A stretch of 64,000 nt of DNA from Struthio camelus (taxonomy: Eukaryota; Chordata; Aves; Struthioniformes; Struthionidae). Made by a program: the position numbers and the translations under genes. The stretch covers positions 193,868,247 to 193,932,246 of the forward strand of contig NC_090942.1 of NCBI RefSeq assembly GCF_040807025.1. The letters are read 5' to 3'. The notes below the pieces were generated by a model, which was not told the origin of the DNA, did no database searches, and saw nothing but the letters and a program-made list of their open reading frames with translations. Below are positions 46,302 through 60,170 of the stretch, in pieces (within the stretch, counting starts at the first letter, position 1; the number at the start of each line of letters is the position of its first letter).

Positions 46302-48514
46302 TATCTTTCCAGGCTTTAAATATTGCAAGGTAAATGAAAGCTTCGTGAGAGCGCTCGGTTATTCCGTGTGTTATCAGCAACGCTTCTCTCAGCTACACTT
46401 ACTGCAGCTTGAGGAGCTCTGCCCCTCTAACCAACCTGCTCCCAAGGCATTCCTAACAAAATCCCAAACGGAACCTGCCACCTTCGCGAACGCTGCTCGC
46501 TGCACTCGGCGTCCTACGCTTACTGCCAGTTTAAATGCTTGCCACCGACTGGCATGTCTCGTGCTTACCAAACGGCACTCAGCACAACTACTAATCTTTG
46601 CACACGGCGTTTCAGCAAGCCCAGCCAAGGCTGCCTTTCACAAGCTACTCAAACATGACCTGTGTGCAGCAACCCGGTGCATAATTAACTCAGACAGTCA
46701 GGCATTAGCTCCTTGTGGCCATGTGCACAACCGCAGCTCCTACAATTGGCAATACTATTCCACTTCCTTTTACTATTAAATTACAAGTGATTTCTTGGAT
46801 AAAATACAGTCCGGTCTAACAGTTCAAACACGCCTGCGATGACCTCATTAGGTAAGATGGTCTGAAGGTCTTCCACTCATTCAGGCCACAAGGATGTTCA
46901 TTCTTTGCTTCAAGGGGGGGAGGAAAAAAAAAGTACACTATTTATATTTTTAAGTGCACTTCTTTATCACTGCCAACTTTTATTAAAAAAAAGGCAAGAA
47001 GCAATCAATAAGTGAAAAATAAAAAGTATAGCTTTTGGCAAACTCGGTTCCCCTTAAATCTTCTTGTAAACTTCTGGAATGTCTAATCTAGTCCACGATA
47101 GGAACCATCACTAGACGTGTCTAGAGCCAAGACCACTTCTCCTTCTATAGGCTTGCCTGCACACTGAGCAGGAAAATTACAGCTCTCTGTTCTAATTTGG
47201 TGAGAGGGATCTGTCGAAGTCCAGCAAGCCTAGAGTAGTTTAGTCCACTTCTGAAGACACCCCTGACACACACCTAAAGAATGGTGATGCAGTGAATGTA
47301 TATAATAAATATAGTCAGTGTGTCATGAGTTCACGCCCTCGCTGACTACGCAGTAACTTCACTGCACAAGCAAGCCTTAAAATTGTTGTCATAGTTTAAT
47401 CGGAAGCTCTTGGGCTTGTTGGAAAAATTCACCAAATTTACTGCTATGCACAGATTGGCATACAGGATCAAAATCTCAGCATACCTCAGCCACTTCAAGA
47501 AAACCTGACGAAATACGTGACATTCCAGCTGTCTTACTGGATAAATTCAGCTTCTTTCTGCTTCCAAAAGCAGAGGCATGTCCCTCACACCCCTGCCACA
47601 AGGACAGTGATACAGAAAGCACCTGTGCAATACATTAGTATCCTGGCTTATCTTCCTGTGATAACTTCTCCAGAAAGATGAATCCTCAGGTCTGCTCACA
47701 CAAGGCAGCCAAATAATCTTTGCAGTTAAGGGTCTTCTTTAGAAAAGGAAGGTCGTCTATCAGTTAAGTGATTCTAAGCAGTGAAGATATCCTTATTGGT
47801 CTTAACCAATTTTAATTTACAGTCTTTTGGGGAAGAAGAGAGACAACACATTATGTTAAAAAAAACCCACCCCCACACAAGATACATACATAAAAGCTAG
47901 CTAGCAAAAAATACTGTGTTTCCAAGAAAGGCAAATATTAATGCTACATCATATTGCATCTATTTTATATCTGATTCTAGAGTTGATGACTGTCATATTT
48001 TTGCACAATCAGAAGAGAAGAAAACAACAAGAATGGTTTATCACACTTTTCATAGCAAAAAATATTCAACTATTGTTGTAGCGCCATTTTGTATTGTTGC
48101 CGCACTATTCAAGATCAGCGACAACACTAAACTAAAATAAAGTTATTTTAAGAATGTTTTGAGAATTGGCCCTTCTAGAGTATTACTACAAAAAGTAAAG
48201 AATCTGTATTTGCTCTGTACTATCAATTCAACAAAATTTAAAAATCTCATTTTACCTGGAACTCTTTTCTGAAAAAGACAATTGTGTTAAAGACAAAGTA
48301 TTTTCAGGAATTATTGATTTTGAAACAAGCATATGAAAATCACACAATTTGAATTGCATGAAAATTTTTTATTATAATATACCATTTACCCTGGTTTTTA
48401 ATACTAAAACTCCAGCTATATACTAAAGAGATAAATAAGTTAAAAATTTATTTTGGTCTTTTTAAAACAAAGCAGTTTCCTGGTCCTAAATCAAAGATAC
48501 TCAGAGATTCAGCT

Positions 48515-48565
48515 GTAATTGTTAATTAAATGTTAATTAGCATTTAATTGTTAAATGTTAATTCC
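48515..48565. repeat. AT-rich direct and inverted repeat with GTTAATT motifs
   Basis: GTTAATT occurs at 48521, 48532 and 48557. ATTAAATG (48525-48532) is the exact inverted copy of CATTTAAT (48541-48548) around an 8-base AT loop. GTTAAT is the half-site of the hepatocyte factor HNF1. A functional role is speculation. Confidence 0.6.
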
Positions 48566-51500
48566 GAATAATGGAAATTTTAAATTCTGTAATGTCTTAG
48601 GGAGCAGAAACTCCAGTTCCTGGCCACCTTAAGGTATACATACTTGAGGTCACTCATCTCAGAGAGTATCTGTACTATTAAAAAGACCCTAAACTCTACC
48701 TAGCATGCTTCTACAAGTAACTAATACTCATGAGACAACATGCGATAAAACATACTGTGAAAACAAGCTTTTTTGTTTTTTTCATTTTAGGTTTTGTTTT
48801 TAATTTCAGGTTAAACCAGCAAAGATCAACCTAGGCTGAAGGAATAAAGAGGCATTTAGTAAGGACCTTCTCTCTGATTCCCCTCACTAAACTACCTAAA
48901 CACACCCGACTGAAAATTCGGAGGCCCTGTCCTATCCCAACTACTCTATGAGTCTTTTATGGTTTAGGAGTCAGTTCAGGAGCGGATCCGATGCTGCATT
49001 CAAGGGCAGCCAGAGCAGCAAGGCAGCTCGCTGCAGTTAACCACTTCAGTCACCTGCTCCCCAAGGCTGCTCGTTTCTAAGCTGTCCTGGCTTAGTTAAT
49101 TGTCCCCTTATAACCCGTGTGAATTGTGCCAGCTGCCTAACCGCGGTTAACCTTTTCGCAAAGGCTGAAATAAGAAAGGTGGCTTTTTTTGTCTCATCCG
49201 ATAACAGCCACATCCCCTGGTTCAGGGCTAGATTTTGCACAGCTTAGGAGTTTCACTGGGAAGAATCACTTGGGCTTGACAGTGTGAAATTTAGATGGCA
49301 AATACAAAAGATGCTTCCTGTCTTTGTAGTTCTCTACTAGTGTTGAGGTGAGATTTTTTAATTTGCATTCCATAAAATGCAGAACATCCCAGGAAAATCA
49401 AATGCCTTTGCTTCAAAGCCTCAAGAGTCGATAAGACATAATTTTTCCTCCTCTTAGGTACTTACCGGGGGCGTTAGTCCGTAGCTTTAAAGGATGATCC
49501 ACCCTGCTTCTAATCCCCTTAGGCTCCTTGCCCAAAGAAAGCACCTTAAAATATTCTTAACAATGCCCTGAAAGATGAGAAGCTTGGGTTCAGGGCAGAA
49601 CCTGGGGGCCTGGAGATAAGGGAGTCGTAGTCCCTTAATCTGACAGACAGACAAGAGGAACCGGTTCAAGATATGCGCACATTACGTCAGTGTAAGGTAG
49701 AGGGACGTACTAGTACTAACACATCACTCTAGAAAGCCAGTCTGGCCTTGAATGGTAAATTAGTAGCTTTCCTATTCTTCACATTGGACATCTTTTAAAC
49801 CACTGAAATACAATCCATCCTGAGGCATACAAACAATGATGTGAGGCTAAAAGCTGAGAGATCTGACATTTGACTATATTTTCGTTTCTTTTCAATTTGA
49901 CCTTTAGGGTGCACTCCGTTACAATTTTTGAAATGTTCCCCCCTCACAACAGAGCTAGCCCGGCCTTGTTTTTTCACACACAATGCAGGCGCTGCAGCTC
50001 TAAGGAAAAACAAAACAGCCAAGTTTGGCAAAGCTCCCAGTAATATCACACACAACAATGTCGATAACCCACAGTTATCAGCAAGTTGCTAATAACATTA
50101 CCTGGGCTGGGGGGAGACAACCCATAAAACACCCAGCTAGCGTGTGAATGAGAACAATTTCTCAGACAGGGTCCTTTGCAAGCCAACAGGTAAGCAGTTG
50201 TTAACTGCATTTAACATTAAATGCTTGCGTTTCTCATCAAGCGATCCTGTGCTCTTGCACAGCAGTCATTTTTCATCCATGCTGAGCGGGACACAAGTCT
50301 CACGTTTTTCCCATGGAAGTCAATCAGCTCCAGCTGAAAGTTCACTGGAAGCTTGGTCAGATTCACGGTACCTAACTACGTCCTTGACTTTTCCAAACTA
50401 CCTGACATACTTATTACAGAAAAAAAGAAATGGCCTAACCTTGCCATTACTTAAGAGGCAATGAACAAGCCATCCTTCCCTCCTTAGGTACATTTGCTCT
50501 CACTTTTGAGCCATGAGATCAGAAAGGTAACTCCTTGGCTACAACATCGTGAGAAAACTGGCAGCCAGGAGATTCGCAGGTGTCTCGGTAAAGTGAATGG
50601 TATGCATATTTCTCTCAACAGATACGGAAGCATGATCATAAGTAATATCATTTCTTACGCTACCAGAAAAAAGAAGTACTCAACTCTAAAATATAAGGAA
50701 TCAGATTCATACCTGCTATGATTAAAATTGTGTAACAGTTGACGGCCTCATTTCAGATCAAATCGGGTCAGACTTTGGCTTCAGCTTTTCAGGAAGTGGA
50801 CTCAAATCTTCTCTAAATATTTAAAAAAGGTGTTTGTTCTAAACCAGCGAACTCAGCGGAGCGCCTTCTCTGTAACAGTGCCCAAAAAGCTGTACTAATT
50901 TTTTTAATGTCATGGCTGCTAATATGGTTGCGTATTATGTGGACTTGGTACTTTGTCTGCTTTTAGCAGTGTTGATTTCATTATGGTAATTTCTGTTATC
51001 TGTGCACTAATCCTGCAGCAGTTTGTTTTAAAGTGCTTGGAAATTATGAGGCTGATCATATTACCATAGGAAGAGGCGCACCTTTTCGGTCAGAGTTTAA
51101 GTGCAAAGAACAATTGCAATCTGTATGAATTAATTCAAGTCCGTATTGCCACTCACATTAATTCACCTCCTATAAGTGTGGCAGAACTTGTCTGGCAGTG
51201 TCACTACCAAAACAGTATTTTAACTTCTGTGTTTCCTACTGCTCTAAATTTTCTGCAGTTTTCCATGCTTCGCTTTTGCTCAGAGCTGGTTTCGCTTGTG
51301 AAGTTTGAGCAAAAGTATTTTTAAATTGCACACAGATACAAAGAACCAAAATTTGCTCATCTTAACTACAATATTTCAAATACAACTTGAGAATGAGTAA
51401 TGTTACAAAACTATTTATTTTTAGAAGGCTAATTTTAGAAGACAGAAAGACCTATTACCTGTGAACTGTATCAGTCATTGCTAAAGATGATAACTTTTCT

Positions 51501-52009
51501 CACCTACATTTGCTATTCACATTTAGAAATAAGACTCAAGTTCTTTATTCCTTTTTTTTTTTTGGTAAACTCCTCAGGATTTGTTTGGCTTCTTAAAAAT
51601 CTCTTCTACATTTGTTTTGAATAGATAAAGTAATAAGATCCTGAATTGTCATTAAAGTAAATGAGAAAACTGATTTTTTTTTTGAAACTGTTTATCTCAT
51701 TGCAAGCAAGCTAATAGCAAGCCCTAAAGAGCCCTGCCAAGTGTGCAAATAAATTTGTCCCTCAACAGACGAGCAATGTAAGGACTAGGTCTTAAATGCC
51801 ACTCACATAAAATATATACCCTCTAAATCTGCCCCTGACTGCAGAGTCCACACCATTTAGATTTACTATCAGTTCCTCCCCAGCACTTGTTTGCCATCAT
51901 CCTTGCATTCATATTTTACAGGCAGAGAGACTTCACTTTGATGAGACACCTGACATCTTGATGAGATACCTGATAAATAACACAAAGCAGATCATATTTG
52001 TAAGGCATG

Positions 52010-52045
52010 CAAAAAAAAAAGAAAGAAAGAAAAAGAAAAAAAAGG
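52010..52045. repeat. A-rich / GAAA simple repeat
   Basis: A run of A bases interrupted by G at regular four-base spacing, then further A runs. It is low complexity with no attached element recognised. Confidence 0.85.
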
Positions 52046-53536
52046 AATGTAACTCTGATTTAAGCCTGTATTTCTGGTTCTACAGCCAGCGTTTAATCCC
52101 AAGCCAAACTGCAGGGCCTCCGAATAGAAGGTTACTTCGTCCCAGTTCATTTATATACAGCTCAATCACCTGCATTTCAAGAAGGTGACAATATAGCATC
52201 TTGTGTTTAGATTATAAATGCCATGTCTAAAATAAAAGCATACTGCGTTTGTTAGGCCAGGCTAGATACATAAAGGTGAGCCCAAATTCAATTCCTCTTA
52301 ACTGTTGTTTCTGGCTCTCTTATGCTGGCAGCTCTGGGAAATAACCTCTGGGCAGATAGTGAGGTGTTTCTAGCCATTTCCAAGTCACTGAGGAAGCGCT
52401 GTCCCCATGCTCATCACCGTGCACAGTGCCTGGGCTCCTACAGCACCCAATCCGAGCAACATCCTAGCTCCCTTCTTGGTGCTGCCAATGCCTGATAACA
52501 GACCAAACCCCAGCTGGGAGGCAGGGTTTTGTTTCTTACATTACCCAGTTGATTCTTTCACTCCCTTTTTCCTCCCCCCGCTCCTTGTGGAGTAGCTGGA
52601 GCTTCTGGGTGGAAAAAGGCATCAGTGCAAGGACCCATTTTGTGACCTTATGCTGGCAGTGAGGGTAGACTTCGGTAAACCTACTGCCAGGGACTCACCA
52701 GGACACAGCTGCGGGGTGACCCCGGCAGGCCCACCCACAAACCTGGGGCCAGCCACAGCCCCGCAGGGCTGGGGCAGAGGCCCTTTAGCTTATCTTCTAC
52801 TAGCTGCCGTTTTGGGGACAGCTGACAGCCTGCTCCACTGCGTGCTGCCAAGACAAGGCTACTGCCCTCCCGCGAGCTACCGAACACAGGTACTTCCCAG
52901 CATCATCACCATATGAAGGGGACAGGCTTTTGGCAGCCATGACCTCCCTAAATCTGTCTCTGGCCTTACGTGGGTTTTTTTCCCCTGATTCTCTACAGAG
53001 ACTTATAACAAGTGAGCAGGGAAATAAAAAATAAAGATGACAAGATTATTTACTGTTATTTTTTTCTGCTGGAATGCCTAACTGATTGTAATTCCATATT
53101 GCATCACATAACATCCGGCAGCATATGATAAGTAACGGAGAAGAATTTGGATGGAAATGTCAGAGCAAAAACAATAGTCAGGGATGAACACATCAACATA
53201 TTGAGGAAACTTCTGCTACCAATTTTAAGCAGGACTACCCCACTTCCTCAGTAGAAGCAGACACTTAAGAAACCTCTAAAGAAAATGACAATGCAGAGCA
53301 AAACTCTTTCTCTTTACAAACATTTTTGTCTGAAACATTTAACACCCGAGTTGGAATATGCAGTCAAAATCCTGCTTTCAAATGCATAAAGATTTTCTGC
53401 AGTATACATATGGGCTCATCAAAACTAAATCTCACTGTAAAAACAGTGTTTTTTAATTGGATAAGCACACAGAGGAAACAGTTGACTCCTAAAAAAAACA
53501 GTTCCTTTAAGCTTGCAATTGTACAGAAAGAAAAAT

Positions 53537-53555
53537 GCAAAAAAAAAAAAAAAAA
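53537..53555. repeat. poly(A) run
   Basis: An uninterrupted run of A bases. No gene-derived or LINE-derived sequence is recognised upstream of it, so a retroposed origin cannot be supported. Confidence 0.8.
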
Positions 53556-56500
53556 GCCTTCCAACAGTGAGACGGATGGTTTTTTCAGCTCCCAGCAATC
53601 CTTTGACATGTCCAGAGTTCCCGTTAGCCTGTTCTACAGAAAAGAGATATTTCTTCCAAAGACGCTTTTACTCCATACTAATGCATTCTGCAGCTCATCA
53701 TAAAAGAAGGTAACCATCCTGAGAGTTGCTGAGCAACCTCCCAAGGTTCATTAACTGCCCTCAATTCCCAGGGAAGCAGAGCTGGTAATCCGTGGAAATT
53801 CAACCGCCACCTCATTTATCAGTCCCTCCCTCCTGCGTGTTACCTCTGCTTGGTGAAAGAAAAGGTAGCGTGTCAGGGAACCACTTTTAAGCAGCCCTAG
53901 TTCACACTCCAGAAGAGAATCGTTGACTGAAACTTCAGCATGGGAAAACTGCTGACCTTTTCAAGCTTGCTTTATCCCCAGAACAGAAAAAGGTCAGAGG
54001 AGGTGGCAAGGCACAGTGCCTACATCTCTCATGTCCGGACTAGCCAAACAGTCTCCTGCAATAATAGGAACTCCCCGCTGTCCTGTTCTGCAGCCAGTTT
54101 CTGGCTTCTTCCTCCCGCTCAGTGCCAAGGACCAGACGTGAGCGCAGAATGCAGAATCCTGCCTCGTCCCAGACTGTTTGAAACAATCTCGATTTTTGTC
54201 TAAATAGCATTCTCCTTAGCCTCCTGTAACAGGCTAAAAGCACGCACAAATGCATGTGCACAAATGCACCTTAACCATTTAGTGCAAGGGTTTTCCTCTT
54301 CCAGTTTGTGTCCCCTTCCAAGTTTGATGATGGAGGTATAAATTTCACACAGTGAGGTTTTGCAGCTTAATGAGCAGAGTCATAGCTAAGTTAAAGAGAT
54401 GTTAAAGCAGTACTGTGAAAGAGGTGATGCTTCCCCTTCACGTCAGTACTAGGTGCATATGGCCATAGAAGGGTTAGTATCTGCACAGGGGAGAAAGACA
54501 AGCAGTAAGGGTTTGCTAACACCGACACTCAAAAATAGTCACGGCCCCTTAAAAATCCCAAACTTTCAGCTGAAAAAGCAGGAAACAGGGAAATAGAGGT
54601 GTAACTGCGTGCTATTTTGAAAGCTTGGTGCTGCTAGCAGTAGGGCTACATCATTTGCAATCTCAGTTCTGCCTGTGCTCTTATTTGCAACCACTTCCTC
54701 CACCCACTCTAAAAATGGCAGACATTCTGATTTTTCCTTCTGACGACTGACAGTTTAGGACAACTAGCAGGAGAGCCCACGGGAGGTTAAAACACTGGCA
54801 CAATCTACAGGATTAAACTCCAGCAGTGGAGCTGGTTTGTTTTCATTTCTGGTCCTTGCTCAGCTGGGACAACTTGTTTAAAAATAACCATCTCTTAACC
54901 AAAGCTATAGGTTCAACCTGTTTAAGTCGTAAGGTGATACAAATAAATATGGTTTGTAGGAACTCTTGCAAAAATTCTCTATAGATCCAAGCTGCTTGAT
55001 TCTTCATTGCTTCTGCTCCCAAAATAAAGGCCAGCTTCTACCCACAGATACGTGGTGCAAGCACCCATTCCCTGGAACATCTAGCTCAAAGTAAAGCTGA
55101 CAGTTAAAAACTACTTTCCACTAGAATTGCTTGCACTTAGCAGTTGTAATATTACAACACGTCAGTAAAATCTGCCAATAGTATTTTGCCCTAGATAAGA
55201 AAGTGCCATTATTTATTTCTAAGTTCTTTCCCTTTGCAAATGCTTAGTACACAACCGGTGCAACTTTATTTCTGCCTTCTGTTCCCATGCAATGAAGAAT
55301 AAATGTACAATAAGATGTAACAACCTATCACAAGACATTTGCAAAAAGGAAAAACTTACTGTGTATATGAATGATCTAAGATTTCTTCTGCTAAAAATAG
55401 TCCCATGCATTTTGTTAGCTAAGACAGCAGCCCAGTATGAGAGACTCAGTACTACACAGTATACGTTTCAGAAAGAAAGTGGTCAGTTGTACAAGAGACC
55501 ACATGACAGTCATATGACTATCCTTAGATATCCTTATGATATTAATCTAGCTTCTGTGTGTTTATTACATGCCAGTGGTCTTATCTTACAAAGTTATTTG
55601 TATGACTAGTACGCAGTGAGAATGAGAGTTACAGAAATACACATAATTGTCTCAAAGGATGCCTCTTTGCAGAGAATTCACTGTGAGTGGATTTTGCTAT
55701 TTGTTCTGGATACCGCTCACCTCAGAAGGCCTGTCTGCATGCAGCTTATTTCACACTAAGGACCTTAATAAGAAAAGCAATTAAAATGGGACAGAAATGC
55801 TTACAGAGGCAGCAAAAGAAGAAAACCTTTTGTACATGTCTAGGAAGGCGGGCACAAAGCTAACTTCATGACGACCCTAGTTTAATTTCTTTGGCACATC
55901 TGCCACATGGAATTTCTACAGACAAGGCTTTTAATAGTATTCTCACTGCTGGAGTAGGAACACCACAGACAGCTCAGCTCTGCTCTTGCTGAAGGTATTG
56001 GCAATGCCTTAAATATAAACATACAATCTCTTCAGCTACACATGCATTAAGGTGGGGAAGTTGTTAAGTGGTGCCAACCCAACCAGTCTGTGTTTGACTG
56101 TTCAAACATAAAAGGTAGCCCTTGCAGTCTGTAAGGCCGTCAGCACCACAGTTTTCACATTGCTCATGTCAAAAGGTGAACAACCTGTGATTAAAAAAAG
56201 AAGTTAACAAAGAACTCCAAAAGCATTTATGCATCTTTTTTTTTTCAATTACCACTAGATGGACCACAGAAGAAATAAAGCAACTATGAATTATCCGAAC
56301 TGAGAAAACTATTTTACTTGGTGCTCCCACCATCAAGCATATGTATCTCTACAGCAAGCAAGCGCAGTGTTTCCCACAGAAAAAGAGCCTTCCATGAAAA
56401 GGACAGCAGTCTGAGGTGACTACAAAATATGTAGGAAGCACTGCAAAAGAAACAGGGACACTGCATCAGCAGACAAAACATCTGACTGCAAAGCCAGGTC

Positions 56501-59500
56501 TGGGAAATTTCTGCCAGGACTGGCAGAAATTATTTCAAAATTATCATTTGAACTTGTGTGAGAATTTGTACACAGTAACTTCAGTCGCTTCTGCAGAAAG
56601 AGACATATCTAAAAAAGGAAGGCAGGCAGAAACTACAAGCAGATACACTGCACCTTTTCTTCACATCCTGTGTAGTCGGTCTGGTTGTCTTGTGAAAAAC
56701 TCTTCTTTCCCCTGCTTAGAATTGGTAAGGATCGGGAAAAGTTGCACCAGAATATCTCCGTTTGCTTACGCACATACTTTATCACAATGCACTGGAGCTA
56801 CAACTTACAGGTCATACGCAGCTTACAAGGGCATTGTATTTCCTGGATTCCTCCACGTGGAAGTACCCATCAGAAGGCGACTGCACATCCAGCCCGTGAA
56901 AGGTAAAGGGCCAGGAAGCTTCAGAGAAAGGATGACAAATCAGAGACGGCTGCTCCTGCCAAAACAACTCCTTTGGCCTGCTGGCCTATCCGTTGTTTGC
57001 CTTAGGAGAGAAAGCAAGACAAGAACAAGATATATGAATTGTTCTTTCAACAGCAACACCCACAGTTTGCTCCTGAAGTGTCACCAGGCAATTTATCAGA
57101 CTGTATACGCTGTATAGCACTAACACTGTACAGTCAGTCTGCATCTGTACAAAAAATTCAATGCTTCTGAGAAGTGCAGACCTATGTCCCACAGCGGCTA
57201 TACGGTACGCGCAGAGCATGCCTGGTAGTACAAACAGTTGAATGAACTCTGAGGCTCACCTTGCACTACATGTTCATGCACTACAAACAGAATACATGGC
57301 AGCAGGCAGAGCACAGGCAGCTGTTTCTATTGTGATTGCGCAAATCAGTCTCTTTCTTTCAGCTGCCAAAGGCTTGCATGCACACATTCCTTAATAGGAC
57401 AATTAGGGAACTTTCAGGAAATTGATTAGCTGGTTTCAAGAAAAACAAAATATTTTGTTGCACTCAAGCTAACACATGTCCTTGACGCTTCGGACTGAAA
57501 CCCTGAAGAAACTGTATGACTTTTGCTGCAAGCTCTGCAGGTTAAATCCCATAGCTAGAGTCCTCATTCCCAGTACACCTAACCTTGCAATGAGCCTTGA
57601 CTGGAAAGAACAAGTTGTACTCTTCCAGCCACATGAAAACAAAGGTTTTCCTGAAAACTTCTGCTATACGATTTACTGAACAGAGTGTTGCATCTAAACC
57701 CAAAACATTCCACCCACCATTGGGTTGTCATTTACAGCCCAAGCAACTCAAAAGCCAGGTATGTAGGTGTCTCCCTCTACCTTCTTGCTTCCTGAACTCT
57801 TCAGCATGACTTCAGTCTCATCTTAATTAAGCCGCGGCTGACCTGTAATCCTTTGGCTTCATAAAGACACTCAATTTAAGACTCATACCTTCCAAGGGAG
57901 TGTCTTAAGCTCCTTTTCAAGTCAGTGGGGAGTCATTAGCTAAAATAAACCAGACTTCTTCTCTCAAAGAACCATGTCTTTCCTCTGAACCCAGGCAACT
58001 ACCTTCAAACTTTACCATTTACAAGAGATGTCTTGAGCTGAGAGGTGCGAATCCAGAGAGGTTCCCACCTGCAGGCACCCCACATGCTTCTTAGGCAACT
58101 GAAGCGAGGGGAAGAAGAGAAGTGAGAGAGAGCAATGCCTGTGGCACCCTACATATGAGAGCTTTGGTTTAGAAGTGAAACGGCAGGTCATGCTTGCTGG
58201 GCATCTCAACCAAAGTGGTCCAAACTAACTTCATCCATTCTTATACAAAGGCAGAGATGCCCAGTTAAAACCTATAGTCAGTGGTATGTAGGACAGTGAA
58301 GAGATTTAAATAAAAACATCGCTTCTCTATAGAAGTAAAATAAGAGGAGTTGACATATTTCCAATTCCATCCCCACATGCTGATGCACGAGAAGTGGAAA
58401 AGTTACTCCAGGTCAGCACCAAATAATCATTACTTAAGCTGAACACTTCACGCCCCCACTATCGTGGGGATTTTGTCTCTCTGCTTAGGGCCCAGGCAAT
58501 GGCCAAACCAACTAAAGATCCAGCATTTTCCCATCAGCATTTTTCTGACAAGGAAGACACAGGATGACCCTCCATCAGCATCCCTAACTTCAAGACCTCA
58601 AAACACGCCCAAGGGTGACATGAAAGAGATCACTCTGACCTCAGAGGCTGAAAGACTACAGTTTATTGAGAGGTTCTGTTCAAAGAAAATAAACTTGAAA
58701 GGCCCTCAAAGTCTGGAAAACCTCTGCAAGAGATGGGAGACAGCAAGGCTTCATCTCTCTAGAACAAACTCACCACATGAAGCACTGGGGTTTTTTTATG
58801 AAGAAGGTAGTGGGGGAAGCAGCTAGCTATAGAAGATCAGGTATGATTTGGCATAAATGGTTAAATTCTGCCTAAGCTCCTCCTCACCTATATCGTTTCA
58901 TTCCCAGAATGCAAGGGAGCAGGAGTTGTTTCTTACCCTGATCAGTGGGAAACCATTTTAGAAACGCCAAGGCTTGCTGTTTCATGACACCTCATTGGTA
59001 ATACTTTGAAAAACAGCACAGTTCAGTTTTACCTCTAGACTAGTCCATCAGCACAGCGCAGGTTACAGAAGACTGAAAGCTTTTTTTTTATAAATTCTCA
59101 TGCCTTTTCCCTCTTTTACGATTATTTATCTTTAAATTCACTTGCAGTAGACACCTTTCATGGTCTGGTGGTTTGTCACGAGGGCAACCCCAGGAGTTCC
59201 CGCCGAGCTGCGGTGCCGTGCTCTTCTCTCCTTTTCCTCTGGTAACGCTGACATTTTCTGGGCAACGTCGGTGCCGTCCCTGCAACGATCCTGGAAACAA
59301 ATTGCTCCCAGAATCCCTTTTGGAGATCCGCAGGGAGGCGCCTGACCCCGCCGCGCAGGCCTTCCCAGCATTTTTTATTTAGGTGTGCTGAAGTCTGAGT
59401 AACGTAAGCTGTACCTAGTAGAGTGAGCAGCTTTATCTGTATTACATGCCTTCAGTTTTCTCTCATCAAAAGCTGCAGTTCCTGGCAGCAGGCGGTACAG

Positions 59501-59852
59501 CTGCCTCCTCCCATTTCACCTCATTTCTGCCCTTTGGTCTGTGCGTATTTTCTCAGTGACAACAAAACGGAAGGGGAAATATAAGTACAATAGACAGAGA
59601 GGCAAACAGAACATCCTCCGTGGGAAACGGTCCCTCGCAAGCACGTTCACAAGGATGCTCTTAGCGAAGGAGGCCCGATACAGCGTGTTTTCGGCAAGCC
59701 TCACGGACGCGAGTGGGAGCGGCACGCGTGGGCGGAGAGCAGAGCCGGCACCCCTCCGTCAAGAGGCACTCGTTTACGAGTCAGAGGCTAACGCATGGCT
59801 TGAAGACTCCTTGATGGCCAGAAGACAAGTGAGGGGGCAGCAGTTACACGAC

Positions 59853-59871
59853 AAAAAAAAAAAAAAAAAAA
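59853..59871. repeat. poly(A) run at the CpG island edge
   Basis: Nineteen A bases lie directly upstream of the GC-rich promoter core. Poly(dA:dT) tracts disfavour nucleosomes, so a promoter role is possible but not shown. Confidence 0.85.
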
Positions 59872-59918
59872 CCGCACTGAGCGGACGCACGAAGGGAGAA
59901 ACCGCCCGTCAGGGCGCG

Positions 59919-59946
59919 CGGGCGGGCGGGCGGGCGGGCGGGCAGG
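59919..59946. repeat. (GGGC)n tract with G-quadruplex potential
   Basis: Six or more successive GGG runs are separated by single C bases, ending GGCAGG. Four GGG runs with short loops satisfy the standard G-quadruplex rule. The tract lies about 190-215 bases upstream of the ALG11 start codon. Confidence 0.9.
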
Positions 59947-60132
59947 CGGCTCCCCCCGCAGCCCCCTCTCAGCCGCCGCCCCGCCCCCTCGGCCAAGCCC
60001 AGCCTCTTCGCCCTCCCCTCCGTCAATCTCCGGCGGGAGCCAATGAGGAAAGGCCGCTGCCCGGCTAGTCCCGCCCCGGCGCGGGCGGGAAGCGCTGCCT
60101 TCCGGCGGAAAGGCGCGGCGGCGTTGTCCAAG

Positions 60133-60170
60133 ATGGTGGCGGGAGGGTTGTGTCTGTGTGGGCTCCTCAG
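60133..60170 (+). CDS. ALG11: ALG11 coding exon 1
   Basis: This 38-nt exon encodes [12 protein letters not shown] and two bases of Arg13. The ATG at 60133 is the first in the CpG-island transcript and is followed by donor CTCAG|GTATTG. Human ALG11 exon 1 is similarly tiny, with the related MAAGERSWCLCKLLR. Confidence 0.92.

Larger units (their letters stand above)
46302..59690. other. ATP7B upstream region or 5' intron, no gene seen
   Basis: Over 13.4 kb I found no exon, RNA gene or well-preserved transposon. It contains an AT-rich inverted repeat with GTTAATT motifs (48515-48565), an A/GAAA run at 52010-52045 and an A run near 53537. The 233-codon plus-strand frame at 56416-57117 starts at GTG with no usable ATG and is not accepted. 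If ATP7B transcription starts at the CpG island, this is its first intron. If it starts near 46.3 kb, this is intergenic. Confidence 0.6.

Noticed and set aside
46326-46328. An in-frame TTG upstream of the ATP7B ATG as an alternative start
   Set aside because: TTG is not a normal vertebrate start. The ATG at 46301 has a good Kozak context.
56416-57117. A 233-codon plus-strand open frame in the ATP7B upstream region
   Set aside because: It starts at GTG, has no ATG near the beginning, shows no family motif or splice structure, and lies in ordinary-composition DNA. Probably chance.
58464-58826. A 120-codon plus-strand frame upstream of the CpG island
   Set aside because: It is a single open stretch without a homologue that I recognise, and without supporting splice sites or a polyadenylation signal.
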